DNA from: Methanomassiliicoccaceae archaeon UBA71
Lineage (GTDB): Archaea; Thermoplasmatota; Thermoplasmata; Methanomassiliicoccales; Methanomethylophilaceae
Direction of reading: 5' to 3'
Length of the DNA: 64,000 nt
Assembly: GCA_002504405.1 (NCBI GenBank)
Contig: DARO01000012.1
Location: 62,001-126,000, forward strand
The position numbers were made by a program, and so were the translations under genes. Positions within the stretch are counted from its first letter, which is position 1. Every line of letters starts with the position of its first letter. A model generated the notes under the pieces. That model worked only from the letters and a program-made list of their open reading frames with translations. It was not told the origin of the DNA and did not search any database. Positions 1-8,121 of this stretch are shown here, piece by piece.

Positions 1-420
1 CTGCACCACGTGGACAACTGGGCAACCTGCGATGTGTTCTGCAACAGCTGGATCGTCCCGAAAGGAGGATACGGCCCCGCATGGGACTATTTCTCCTCGC
101 TCATCGAGAGCGGTGACGAATTCAGAATGAGGGTGTCCCTTGTGGCAAGGATGTCCCTCTCCAAGGACGGCGATCACGACATGATGCTGCTCGAGGACAT
201 CGCCACACACGACAACCCAGGATACTACTACAGAATGGGGGCCGCATGGGCTGTATCGGTGATATACATGAGGAGCCGCGGGCCCGTCATAGACCTGCTG
301 CGCTCCCATCGTATGGAGCCGTGGACTCACAACAAGTCCATCCAGAAGATCTGCGAGTCCCGCCGCGTCTCCCCCGAGGAGAGATCGGAGGTCAGGGCCC
401 TCAGGCGCAGAGCTCCCTGA
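1..420 (+). CDS. DNA alkylation repair enzyme, AlkD-like (3' part only)
   Basis: Partial gene that enters at the left edge; the frame is open from base 1 and only about 139 C-terminal residues are seen. The motif VDNWATCDVFC near the start is typical of the HEAT-repeat-like DNA alkylation repair family (AlkC/AlkD type), which removes bulky or cationic alkylated bases. The helical, Trp-rich remainder fits. It converges with the next gene and overlaps it tail to tail by 20 bases. The N-terminus is outside the window, so substrate class cannot be judged. Confidence 0.75.
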   Translation: MHHVDNWATCDVFCNSWIVPKGGYGPAWDYFSSLIESGDEFRMRVSLVARMSLSKDGDHDMMLLEDIATHDNPGYYYRMGAAWAVSVIYMRSRGPVIDLLRSHRMEPWTHNKSIQKICESRRVSPEERSEVRALRRRAP

Positions 421-958
421 CCAGACGCTCGATCTCGTCGGCGTTGGCGTCGCCCACCCTGGCGCCCCTCCGCTCCAGGAACACCCAGTCGCGCTTCTCG
501 CACTCCTCCTTGAAGTCCGGGCTGGTGACTGCTATGAGCTTGCCGGGGGCTATCTGGTCGGCCTCCAGGAACATCTCGAACATCGCCTTTGGCACGCACA
601 TGATGACCTTGTCGAATGGGCGGGTTATGAAAGACGTCTGGGTGATGAAGTCCTTGCGGGCATCCGCCTTGATGTAGTCGTCCCTGCTGGACATGACCTC
701 GGAGTACGCCATGATCTGGTAGTTCCCGGGCACGAACCCGTACTTGGTCGTGATGACCCCGAAGGATACGTCGCAGAGCTTGCTGCCGTCCTCCTTCACA
801 GCGGTGTCGAGGCGCTTCACCAGGTTCTTCACCTCCGTGGCCCTCCCGCCGAACATGTTGAACGCCGTGTCGATGCGGTTCTGGGTGAGGAAGACCGTTG
901 AGTCGTTGGTGACCACGAGGACCCTGGGCATCAGCTTGGTCTCTGTGTAGATCTGCAT
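401..958 (-). CDS. Unknown protein in the hypA-hypD operon
   Basis: About 185 residues; the start at Met 958 is preferred over an in-frame Met 21 bases upstream because it sits 4 bases after the hypD stop. There is no signal peptide or membrane segment. The fold looks alpha/beta with a beta strand near the start (PRVLVVTND). I do not recognise the family. Position directly behind hypD, on the same strand with almost no gap, suggests co-transcription with the hydrogenase-maturation genes; a role there is inference from context only. Confidence 0.6.
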   Translation of the reverse strand: MQIYTETKLMPRVLVVTNDSTVFLTQNRIDTAFNMFGGRATEVKNLVKRLDTAVKEDGSKLCDVSFGVITTKYGFVPGNYQIMAYSEVMSSRDDYIKADARKDFITQTSFITRPFDKVIMCVPKAMFEMFLEADQIAPGKLIAVTSPDFKEECEKRDWVFLERRGARVGDANADEIERLVRELCA

Positions 959-962
959 GTTA

Positions 963-2045
963 TCACACCTTGGGGCCAAGCCTGTAGGCTATGCTGCAGT
1001 TGCCCTCGGCGGAGACCATGCACGGGCCCATCGGGTTCGACGGCTTGCAGGCCTTGCCGAACATGGGGCACTGCTCCGATTTGATCAATCCTCTTAGCAC
1101 GTCCCCGCACCTGCATCCCTTAGCCTCCACGTCGACCTGCGGGGTCTTCCGGAGGATGTCCTCGTGGACCTTGGTCGCGTCGTGGTCCTGGTACTTGTCC
1201 CTGAGGGCGAGGGCGCTCTTCCTGATGACCGGGAACCCCCTCCAGGACCTGTCGACCGGCTCGAACGTCTCCTCCATCAGCTTGAGACCGATGGGGTTGC
1301 CCTCCGGCCTGACCAGCCTGGTGTACTCGTTCTCCACCTCGGCGCGCCCCTCCTTCAGTTGCTTGCATAGCATGTAGCACGACATGAGCACATCGAGGGG
1401 CTCGAACCCTGCGATGACCTGGGGCACATGATGCTTCTGGGACACGGGTTCGAACATCGACGTTCCGGTGATGACGGCGACATGGCCGGGCATTATGAAC
1501 CCGTCGATCCTGTTCTCGCCCAGCTCGAAGAGGGCTTCGATGATCGGGGGGCAGATCCTGTGGCAGCTGTACACGCTGAAGTTCTCCGGACAGTCGTCCT
1601 TCTGCAGGGGGACGCATGTCGACGGGGCGGTCGTCTCGAACCCCACTCCGACGAACACCAGTGGCTTGTCCGGCTGGTCCCTGGTCATCTGGACCGCGTC
1701 GTCTATGGAGTACACGATCCTGACATCGGCGCCGTCTGCCTTAGCGTCGAAGAGCGACCCTATAGTCGTGGGAACGCGCATCATGTCGCCGAACGCTGTG
1801 ACTGTGACCCCGTTCCTCGCGAGCGTGATCGCGTCGGCCACCTCCTTGCTGGTGGTGACGCAGACGGGGCAGCCGGGCCCCTGTGCGATGGAGACGCCCA
1901 CGCCGTTCAGCATCTCCTCGAGCCCGAAGCGGACTATCGTGTCCTGATGGGTACCGCAGATGTGCATCAGTCTGACATCCATGTTCATCTCGCCGATGCG
2001 CTCGAGAACCTTCTTCGCCGTCTGCTCGTCCCTGTATTTGAACAT
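963..2045 (-). CDS. hypD: [NiFe]-hydrogenase maturation protein HypD
   Basis: A 360-residue protein of usual family length. HypD is the iron-sulfur scaffold that, with HypC, carries the Fe(CN)2CO unit to the hydrogenase large subunit. Visible hallmarks are CGTH at residues 30-33, GPGCPVC at 56-62, GVGFETTAP, and the Cys-rich C-terminal part (CRCGD, CPMFGKAC) that holds the 4Fe-4S cluster. The ATG shares one base with the hypA stop (TGATG), so the two are translationally coupled. No hypC, hypE or hypB is in the window; hypF is 29 kb away. Confidence 0.97.
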   Translation of the reverse strand: MFKYRDEQTAKKVLERIGEMNMDVRLMHICGTHQDTIVRFGLEEMLNGVGVSIAQGPGCPVCVTTSKEVADAITLARNGVTVTAFGDMMRVPTTIGSLFDAKADGADVRIVYSIDDAVQMTRDQPDKPLVFVGVGFETTAPSTCVPLQKDDCPENFSVYSCHRICPPIIEALFELGENRIDGFIMPGHVAVITGTSMFEPVSQKHHVPQVIAGFEPLDVLMSCYMLCKQLKEGRAEVENEYTRLVRPEGNPIGLKLMEETFEPVDRSWRGFPVIRKSALALRDKYQDHDATKVHEDILRKTPQVDVEAKGCRCGDVLRGLIKSEQCPMFGKACKPSNPMGPCMVSAEGNCSIAYRLGPKV

Positions 2046-2425
2046 CAATCCGCCTCCTCTATATCCATGCACTTGACGGTGCACGACTGGCCCGCGGTGA
2101 CCGTCACATGGCCGCCGCACTCCGGGCAGGAGAGCACCGGTATGGCATGCGTATCGAAATCGGGATCCTGGAGGATCTTCGCGGGGCCCCAGAATCCGCA
2201 GGAACCGCACTTCACCTCTACGGGCTCGTGCTCGATCAGGAGCTCGGACCCCTCGAGTATGGTCCCCCTGGTAACTATCTCGTAGGCGAAGGTCATCTGC
2301 TCCTCGCCGAGATTCGTCAGGTCGCCCACGACGAGCGTGACGCTGTTGACCTTGGTCACCTTGTAGCGCCCGAGCTCCTGAATGATCAGATCCACCAGGC
2401 TCGTCACAACCGATACTTCGTGCAT
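2045..2425 (-). CDS. hypA: Hydrogenase nickel incorporation protein HypA
   Basis: A 126-residue nickel metallochaperone that delivers Ni to hydrogenase precursors. The N-terminus MHE gives the nickel-binding His2. The zinc site is two CxxC pairs, C73/C76 and C100/C103. It is first in an operon with hypD. A T/A-rich box at about 2449-2458 on the minus strand lies roughly 27 bp before the start, suggesting a leaderless or near-leaderless message. Confidence 0.96.
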   Translation of the reverse strand: MHEVSVVTSLVDLIIQELGRYKVTKVNSVTLVVGDLTNLGEEQMTFAYEIVTRGTILEGSELLIEHEPVEVKCGSCGFWGPAKILQDPDFDTHAIPVLSCPECGGHVTVTAGQSCTVKCMDIEEAD

Positions 2426-2479
2426 CGGACCGGTGTAGGCGAAACAGCGTTAAAAAGAGTGCTAATGGTCCAGTCGGAA

Positions 2480-3160
2480 TCAACACCCGATTCGGTCGCC
2501 GCCTGCCCCCTGCCTGTGGTAACGGCAGTACGCGGATACCCTGCACCTGTCGCAGCGCGGATGGTTGGGCAGGCATACGACCTGCCCGTGCCTCACCAGA
2601 TAGCGGTTGATGTCCGACCAGCGTTCCTCGGGCGTAATCTCCATCAGGGCGAACTCCGTCTCCTCGGGGGTCTTCGTGTCCACCAGGCCCATGAGGTTCG
2701 ATATCCTGTGCACATGTGTGTCCACGCACACCGACGGTATCCCCATGGCGTAAGAGCGCACGCACGCCGCCGTCTTCCTACCCACCATGGGCAGCTTCAG
2801 GAGCTCCTCCGTCTCCTCGGGGACCTCGCCCCCGTACTCTTCCAGCAGCATGCGGCAGCAGTCGACTATGGCCTTCCCCTTCTGCTTCGGGAATCCGGCC
2901 GGGCGGACGAGGTCCGCCACATCGTCCGGGTCCGCCTCGGCGATGGCCTCCACGGTCCCGTAGCGATGGAACAGGTTGTCGGACGCCTTGCGCGTGTTGT
3001 CGTCACGGGTGCGCTGCGACAGTATCGTCGTTATGAGGACGTGGAACGGATCGCACGGCCACTCGGGATTCAGTCCCTCCGAGTTCCTGCCGGGGTACGC
3101 CCCCTGGTTGTAGTCCTCGGACAGGATGTTCAGTATCTCACAGATCTCTTCTGAAGCCAT
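2480..3160 (-). CDS. nth: Endonuclease III (DNA glycosylase/AP lyase)
   Basis: A 226-residue base-excision-repair enzyme that removes oxidised pyrimidines and nicks abasic sites. The helix-hairpin-helix is LPMVGRKTA with catalytic Lys129, followed by catalytic Asp147 in VDTHVHR. The C-terminal 4Fe-4S motif is complete in the classical C-x6-C-x2-C-x5-C spacing. The start Met at 3160 lies inside the end of folC (31-base overlap), so the two genes are probably one transcription unit. Confidence 0.96.
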   Translation of the reverse strand: MASEEICEILNILSEDYNQGAYPGRNSEGLNPEWPCDPFHVLITTILSQRTRDDNTRKASDNLFHRYGTVEAIAEADPDDVADLVRPAGFPKQKGKAIVDCCRMLLEEYGGEVPEETEELLKLPMVGRKTAACVRSYAMGIPSVCVDTHVHRISNLMGLVDTKTPEETEFALMEITPEERWSDINRYLVRHGQVVCLPNHPRCDRCRVSAYCRYHRQGAGGDRIGC

Positions 3161-4419
3161 TTCAACGCATCCTCCGCGGTGCGGAAAGAACCGGTCACGA
3201 GTACATAGCGCCCATCCCTGGACCCGATGGCGGCGTCTATGGCCTCCCCCACGGTCCCGAAAACCCCGTCCACATGCATGTGCTCTGAGAGGGCGGCGGC
3301 GACGTCCTCCGCACGGGCAGCCCTCGGGGACGCAGGCTGGGAAACGAACGCGCGGGCAGCGACCTTGGACAATTCCGCGGCGACTCCGCGTATGTCCTTG
3401 TCCGAAAGCATCGCCAGCACGAGAACCACCTCGCCGTACATCTCCGACACATCGGACCGGAGGCACCTAGCCCCGTTCAGCGTATGCGTGACGTCGATGA
3501 TGACCGGCTCCCCCGGGATCCTCTGCATCCTGCACTGCCACCTGACTGCCGCCAGGCCCTCTGCCATATGGCCCTCCGTCCTCTGGCTGTCCGGCAGGTG
3601 CCTCAGCGCCTCGATCGCCAGGGCGGCGTTCCTGGCCTGGAACCTTCCCGGCAGCGCCACGTGGAAAATCTCGCCGCGGTACGACATGTCCAGGCCATCG
3701 GGGCCGGACGATATGACGCCTATGTCCGACTCCCTGACTCTGGTGAGACTGCACCCAACGGACACCGCATGGGCGGAAAGGACGCCTGCCACATCGTCCG
3801 GGTTGAGTGTCACGCACGGCACACCGGCCTTCATGATGCCGGCCTTCTCCTTGGCAACCTCCTCGATGGTTCCGCCGAGGAACTCCGTGTGCTCGAGTCC
3901 GATGTTGTTTATGACGGTGACATCGGGCATGATGACGTTGGTGCTGTCCAGCCTCCCGCCCATCCCCACCTCCACGACCGCGATGTCCACACGGGACTCG
4001 CGGAAATAGAGGAGAGCCGCGGCGGTCAGGACCTCGAAGCTGGTGCAATGCACCCCGTCCGCCTCCATCGACTCGACATGGGGCCTCAGGACGCCGAGGA
4101 CTGAATCGAGATCATCGTCCGGGATGTCCTTCCCGTCGACCCTAATGCTCTCGTTCATCTTCAGGATATGAGGGGACGTGAACGCCCCCACACGGTATCC
4201 GGAGCACCTCAGGACGGACTCCATCATGGCGCATACGGACCCCTTTCCATCCGTCCCGGCGACATGGATGAACCTCATCCCCCTGTGGGGGTCCCCCGCC
4301 AGTGCCAGGAGCCTCTCTACGCTCTCTAGGCCCAGGCGGATGCCGCACCTCTGCAAACCATCGAACCACTGCCTCGTGCCCTGGCTCAAAACGATCTCCT
4401 GCCTTCCGATTACAGCCAT
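3130..4419 (-). CDS. folC: Folylpolyglutamate/dihydrofolate synthase family (Mur ligase)
   Basis: A 429-residue Mur-ligase-type ATP-dependent ligase that adds glutamate to folate-like cofactors. The P-loop GTDGKGS is at residues 55-61, followed by the VVEVGMGGRLDSTN segment and NIGLEHTEFLGGT of the FolC family. A folate-type ligase fits Methanomassiliicoccales, which use folate rather than methanopterin (known biology, not shown here). The ATG follows an A/T box with no room for a leader. A TTG at 4389 behind a GGCAGGAG sequence is an alternative start that keeps the conserved core. Confidence 0.9.
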   Translation of the reverse strand: MAVIGRQEIVLSQGTRQWFDGLQRCGIRLGLESVERLLALAGDPHRGMRFIHVAGTDGKGSVCAMMESVLRCSGYRVGAFTSPHILKMNESIRVDGKDIPDDDLDSVLGVLRPHVESMEADGVHCTSFEVLTAAALLYFRESRVDIAVVEVGMGGRLDSTNVIMPDVTVINNIGLEHTEFLGGTIEEVAKEKAGIMKAGVPCVTLNPDDVAGVLSAHAVSVGCSLTRVRESDIGVISSGPDGLDMSYRGEIFHVALPGRFQARNAALAIEALRHLPDSQRTEGHMAEGLAAVRWQCRMQRIPGEPVIIDVTHTLNGARCLRSDVSEMYGEVVLVLAMLSDKDIRGVAAELSKVAARAFVSQPASPRAARAEDVAAALSEHMHVDGVFGTVGEAIDAAIGSRDGRYVLVTGSFRTAEDALKWLQKRSVRY

Positions 4420-4420
4420 G

Positions 4421-4429
4421 ATTTATAAT
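4421..4429. promoter_or_regulatory. Shared TATA-like box between folC and the ATP-grasp pair
   Basis: ATTTATAAT sits about 24 bp before the + strand start at 4449 and is nearly self-complementary. It is the only A/T-rich element in this 29-base divergent gap, so it may also serve folC on the other strand. That would fit better if folC starts at the inner TTG (4389). Confidence 0.45.
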
Positions 4430-4448
4430 GTCTCGTCAATCCCAAGGC

Positions 4449-5315
4449 ATGAAGGGCGCCGTCGTTTCAAACGGGTTCCTGCGCGGGACCAAATTCTCAG
4501 AGCCTGCCGACATGCTATGCGCCTCCGCGGAATCCATGGGGATCCGCATGTCGAGGCTGACGAACGACGAGCTGGCGCTGCCGATCGGGGATGCGGAATC
4601 CATGAAGAAGGCCCTTGGAGATGCGGACTTCGTGGTGTTCTGGGACAAGGACGTCCGCTGCTGCGAGAACATCGAGGCATGCGGCTACAGGACGTTCAAC
4701 TCATCGGAGTGCATACGCCTGTGCGACAACAAGGCGCTGACCCATATCGCCCTGTCGAAGAAGGGCGTGCCTTCCCTCCGCACCATCGCATGCCCCCTCA
4801 GCTTCGATGGGTACGATAACATGTCGTTCGCAGACAGGGCCGCTGGAATCCTGGGATTCCCGATGGTGGTGAAGGATTGCTTCGGATCGTTCGGGATGCA
4901 GGTGAGGCTCGCCAGGAACATGGACGCTCTCCGCTCTATGCTTGGAGGGCCGCCTGTCCCGAGGATCCTGCAGGAGTACGTGGAGTGCGGGGCGAGCGAC
5001 ATCCGCCTGGAGGTCGTCGGAGGAAAGGTCGTCGCCGCTGTCAGGCGCACCGGCCCCGTCGGGGACTTCAGGTCCAACTGCACCATCGGCGGGAGGATGG
5101 ACATCCATGCACCCGACGATGACGAGGTCTCGATCGCCATCGACGCCTGCGTCGCCGTGGGCGCTGACTTCGCAGGGGTGGACCTGATTATGACGCCCGA
5201 CGGGCCTGCAGTATGCGAGGTCAACTCTAACGCGCACATGAAGAACCTGCTCGACTGCACGGGATTGGACGTCTCCCGCCACATCCTGGAGCACATCGTA
5301 CGCACCATGGGGTGA
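4449..5315 (+). CDS. RimK-like ATP-grasp ligase, first of a tandem pair
   Basis: About 288 residues, starting at MKGAVVSN. The ATP-grasp region is clear: FPMVVKDCFGSFGMQV (ATP-binding loop), EYVECGASDIRLEVVGGKVVAAV, and the metal-binding DLIM...CEVNSNAHMKN (Glu/Asn). The family joins a carboxylate to an amine using ATP (examples RimK, LysX, CofF, MptN). The substrate cannot be told from sequence. The next gene is a diverged paralogue on the same strand, and together they resemble paired ATP-grasp genes that I recall from gut Firmicutes. Confidence 0.8.
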   Translation: MKGAVVSNGFLRGTKFSEPADMLCASAESMGIRMSRLTNDELALPIGDAESMKKALGDADFVVFWDKDVRCCENIEACGYRTFNSSECIRLCDNKALTHIALSKKGVPSLRTIACPLSFDGYDNMSFADRAAGILGFPMVVKDCFGSFGMQVRLARNMDALRSMLGGPPVPRILQEYVECGASDIRLEVVGGKVVAAVRRTGPVGDFRSNCTIGGRMDIHAPDDDEVSIAIDACVAVGADFAGVDLIMTPDGPAVCEVNSNAHMKNLLDCTGLDVSRHILEHIVRTMG

Positions 5316-5319
5316 GAGG

Positions 5320-6102
5320 ACGGAGTGCTGGATCCTTTACGACCGTCCGGACCTTGAGAAGAACCTGTTCTTCGCCAACAGGCTCAGGGATGCCGGCATG
5401 CGGCTCGGAATGGACGCCCGCATCGTCACGACCGACTCGATGCCGGATGGCGCACCGGATGCGGTCGTATCCCGCATGAGGGACTGGAAGCTGTCCGAAT
5501 CCCTGGAATCGGCCGGTGCCAGGGTGTTCAACAGCTCCATGGTGTCGAGGGTGTGCAACGACAAGCTCGAGACATACCGCTTCGCCGAGTCCCTCGGCAT
5601 CCCCGTCCTGGGATGCTCGATGCCCGGGGAACCTCTGCCTCCGGGACCCCCTTGGGTGGTGAAGTCCCGCTTCGGCCACGGGGGCACGGAGGTCCATATG
5701 GCATCCTCCGAGGAGGAGGCGCTGTCGCTTTCCCGCACCGTCGACCGCCCGCTGGTCCAGAGCATGGCCCCTGTGCGCGGGAGGGACCTCAGGGTGTACG
5801 TTCTTGGTGGGAGGCCCATCGCCAGCGTCTCGCGCTCTAGCGACAGAGACTTCAGGGCCAACCATGGACTCGGCGGGAAGGCCGTACTGGTCGACCCGCC
5901 CGACGACGCGATGGGGATCGTAGAAAGGATTGTCCCCGAACTCCGCCCGGACCTCGCCGGGATCGACTTCGTGTTCGGGGACGGATGCGTTTACCTGAAC
6001 GAGGTGGAGGACGTGGTGGGCACCAGGATGCTCTACGAGCTCACGGACCTGGACCCCGCCCGCGCCCTCATGGAACTTGTTCAGTCGAATATTTCCCTGT
6101 AG
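5320..6102 (+). CDS. RimK-like ATP-grasp ligase, second of the pair; start codon unclear
   Basis: Coding sequence of RimK type: ILYDRPDLEKNLFFANRL near the N-terminus, WVVKSRFGHGGTEVH (ATP loop), RDLRVYVLGGRPIASV, and the ending NEVEDVVGTRMLY. The first in-frame ATG (5398) would delete conserved N-terminal sequence, yet there is no ATG, GTG or TTG between the previous stop (5313-5315) and that point in this frame. An ACG at 5320 following GGTGAGAGG is the best-placed start; a one-base sequence error is the alternative. The coding sequence converges with, and overlaps by 22 bases, the following gene. Confidence 0.75.
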   Translation, partial: TECWILYDRPDLEKNLFFANRLRDAGMRLGMDARIVTTDSMPDGAPDAVVSRMRDWKLSESLESAGARVFNSSMVSRVCNDKLETYRFAESLGIPVLGCSMPGEPLPPGPPWVVKSRFGHGGTEVHMASSEEEALSLSRTVDRPLVQSMAPVRGRDLRVYVLGGRPIASVSRSSDRDFRANHGLGGKAVLVDPPDDAMGIVERIVPELRPDLAGIDFVFGDGCVYLNEVEDVVGTRMLYELTDLDPARALMELVQSNISL

Positions 6103-6875
6103 ATGGAGTCGACCCACTCGGCGTAGGTCATCCCCTTGCTCTTTGCCACCTCGCGGACCAGGTCCATCGTACCGGAGCCGTACTGGGCGGCCTTCTTCCT
6201 CTTCTCGGCGATGAACGGGTAACCGAGGTCCTTGGCGACCTGCCTGAGGAGCATCTTCCTCGAATCGGCGTCCGCCGCCTTCAGGTCCTTGACGTCCATC
6301 GCGTTCACCTGCATGGTGACTATGGGATCCATGTACGGGTACAGGATCTTCTTCCCGAAGTGGTCGGCCACCATGGTCTCGTGGGGGATGGTGGATGTGA
6401 TGAGCTTCCCCATGTCGGACTTCCTCATCCTGATGAGCTCGTCATCGGGGAGCCCGACGTACTTGGAGTACCCGTAGAACAGCTCGTCGGCGCCCTGTCC
6501 GCCGAGGATGTACTTCTCGTGGACGGTCCTGCAGACGAAGAAGAGTGGGAGCTCGAACGAAAGCGTCAGGGGGCTGGAGGTCCTGGTGATTGTGATCATC
6601 TCCCTGAGCCTCGCCTCGATGTTGTCCTCGGTGATGGGGATGTGGAGCCACGGGAGCCCGAGCCTCTCGGACATCTCATGCGCCATGACCACATCGTACG
6701 ACTGCTCCTTTCCCGATGTGTATAGGGTGACGGACCTGGCATAGTCCTTGGCGATGGCCGCGACCAGTCCGGAATCGAGACCTCCAGAGAAGGCGACGGC
6801 CACGTCCTGGTCCTCGACCCCGTTCCTTATCGCTGATATGATCGCGCGTTCCAGATTCTCCGAATCAGCCGACAT
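6081..6875 (-). CDS. Asparagine-synthase-like PP-loop amidotransferase/ligase
   Basis: A 264-residue protein with the ATP-pyrophosphatase loop VAFSGGLDSGLVA near residue 28, and the asparagine synthase C-domain signature ILGGQGADELFYGYSKY. It lacks the N-terminal glutaminase domain of AsnB, so it is a stand-alone synthetase domain and would need ammonia or a partner. A TTAAATA box about 27 bp before the start suggests a leaderless message. Target unknown: asparagine formation or a specialised amide-forming step are both possible. Confidence 0.85.
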   Translation of the reverse strand: MSADSENLERAIISAIRNGVEDQDVAVAFSGGLDSGLVAAIAKDYARSVTLYTSGKEQSYDVVMAHEMSERLGLPWLHIPITEDNIEARLREMITITRTSSPLTLSFELPLFFVCRTVHEKYILGGQGADELFYGYSKYVGLPDDELIRMRKSDMGKLITSTIPHETMVADHFGKKILYPYMDPIVTMQVNAMDVKDLKAADADSRKMLLRQVAKDLGYPFIAEKRKKAAQYGSGTMDLVREVAKSKGMTYAEWVDSIYREIFD

Positions 6876-7003
6876 GGTAGAGGGTATCTGGACATGCTCT
6901 TAAATAGATTCTCCAGTCGCCAATATGTCGACCCCTGGGCACACACAATGCACAATCGGACGATGACAAGTGTTATTATATCCTCATCTCATTCGTCGGA
7001 AAC

Positions 7004-7444
7004 ATGGATGGAGTAACACGCATCGGGGTCTCACTGGAGCCTGAGCTCCTCAAGGCCTTCGATGAATCGATATCGAAGAAGGGCTACGTCAGCAGATCCG
7101 AGGCGATCCGCGACCTCGTCCGCGATTCCCTCGCAGAGAACGAGTGGAAGAACGAGGACGAGTGGATGGTCGGGACCATCGTGATGGTATACGACCACAC
7201 GATGAGCTCCGTGGGGGACAAGCTCACCGACATCCAGCACGAACACCCCTCGCTGGTCAACACCTCCGTCCACATACACCTAGACCATGACAAGTGCATG
7301 GAAATCCTCATCTGCGAGGGGAAGCTCGGCGACCTCAAGAGGTTCGCCGACGAGATCACCTCGATAAAGGGCGTACTCAGGGGAAGGCTCACCATGGCCG
7401 CCCCGTCCACTGGGAACCTCCACCACATCGGCCACAGGAACTGA
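7004..7444 (+). CDS. nikR: Nickel-responsive transcriptional regulator NikR
   Basis: A 146-residue NikR: N-terminal ribbon-helix-helix (RIGVSLEPELLKAFD...SRSEAIRDLVRDSL) and C-terminal ACT-like nickel-binding domain with the Ni ligands in HTMSS, HIHLDHDKCMEILICEG. It senses Ni(II) and controls nickel uptake or Ni-enzyme genes. ATTATAT at about 6973-6980 lies ~27 bp before the ATG, so a leaderless transcript is likely. Its last 165 bases overlap the opposite-strand gene. No nickel transporter is adjacent. Confidence 0.95.
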   Translation: MDGVTRIGVSLEPELLKAFDESISKKGYVSRSEAIRDLVRDSLAENEWKNEDEWMVGTIVMVYDHTMSSVGDKLTDIQHEHPSLVNTSVHIHLDHDKCMEILICEGKLGDLKRFADEITSIKGVLRGRLTMAAPSTGNLHHIGHRN

Positions 7445-7981
7445 CGCCGGCGACAGCCCGTCGATGCCCATCAGCATGGTGGACAGTCCCTCCGCGTCTA
7501 TGCCCAGACGACGGTTCAGCATCTCTGCCGACGATATCGATGGGTAGAACACCCATGGGTCCTGCCCGAGGCCCACGTCGAGATGGCTCGCATGCATCAC
7601 CAGACGGGCGTCCCTCATCCCGACCCTGTCTGGGAACATGACGAAGTCCTCCGACAGCCACACCAGGTCCTGACGGTCCCTGAGGGCATCCCTCATCGAG
7701 CGGGGGACGTCGTGGCCGATGACCACGCCGTCATCGTCCACCAGCTCCATCGTTATGGTGTCAGGGCGCGGGAAGTCGGAATCGCACACCACCGCGAAGA
7801 CCATCTCCCTGGATGCGCATGCGTGCACCCCCGCGTTGTCCATTCTCAGCCCTCCGGATACGACCCTTATCGATTCCTCGATGCTCACGGCCTCCCGCAC
7901 GACGGCGGAAGACAGCCTCGTCACCTGGACTACGCCGCGCATGCCTTCCACGGCAGCCACGAACTCCCCCTCCCCTATCAT
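7280..7981 (-). CDS. Unknown protein whose 3' end runs antisense into nikR
   Basis: About 233 residues from Met 7981, which has an A/T box (about 8003-8012, minus strand) ~27 bp upstream. The family is not recognised. Residues 1-175 lie outside nikR and look like a globular alpha/beta protein (GLRMDNAGVHAC, DRQDLVWLSEDFVMFPDRVGM). The last ~55 codons overlap nikR antisense and are low in complexity, so the natural end may once have been near 7445. Expression is unproven. Confidence 0.5.
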   Translation of the reverse strand: MIGEGEFVAAVEGMRGVVQVTRLSSAVVREAVSIEESIRVVSGGLRMDNAGVHACASREMVFAVVCDSDFPRPDTITMELVDDDGVVIGHDVPRSMRDALRDRQDLVWLSEDFVMFPDRVGMRDARLVMHASHLDVGLGQDPWVFYPSISSAEMLNRRLGIDAEGLSTMLMGIDGLSPASVPVADVVEVPSGRGGHGEPSPEYALYRGDLVGEPLEVAELPLADEDFHALVMV

Positions 7982-8017
7982 AGCCAGGGGTATGGGCTGC
8001 CGACATATAATATGTAC

Positions 8018-8060
8018 TTTTATTTGATTGAAATAGGATGGTATATACATCCAAATAAAA
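8018..8060. promoter_or_regulatory. Interrupted palindrome between a divergent gene pair
   Basis: Perfect 9-bp arms TTTTATTTG (8018-8026) and CAAATAAAA (8052-8060) enclose a second inverted pair, GGATG (8036-8040) and CATCC (8048-8052), around a GTATATA core. It lies upstream of the minus-strand gene at 7981 and of topA at 8122. A two-sided operator is the simplest reading. Confidence 0.4.
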
Positions 8061-8121
8061 CACATGCGCCTGAACGTTTGGAATTAACGTTAAATAAACC
8101 AGAACACGTCCAGCCTAACAG

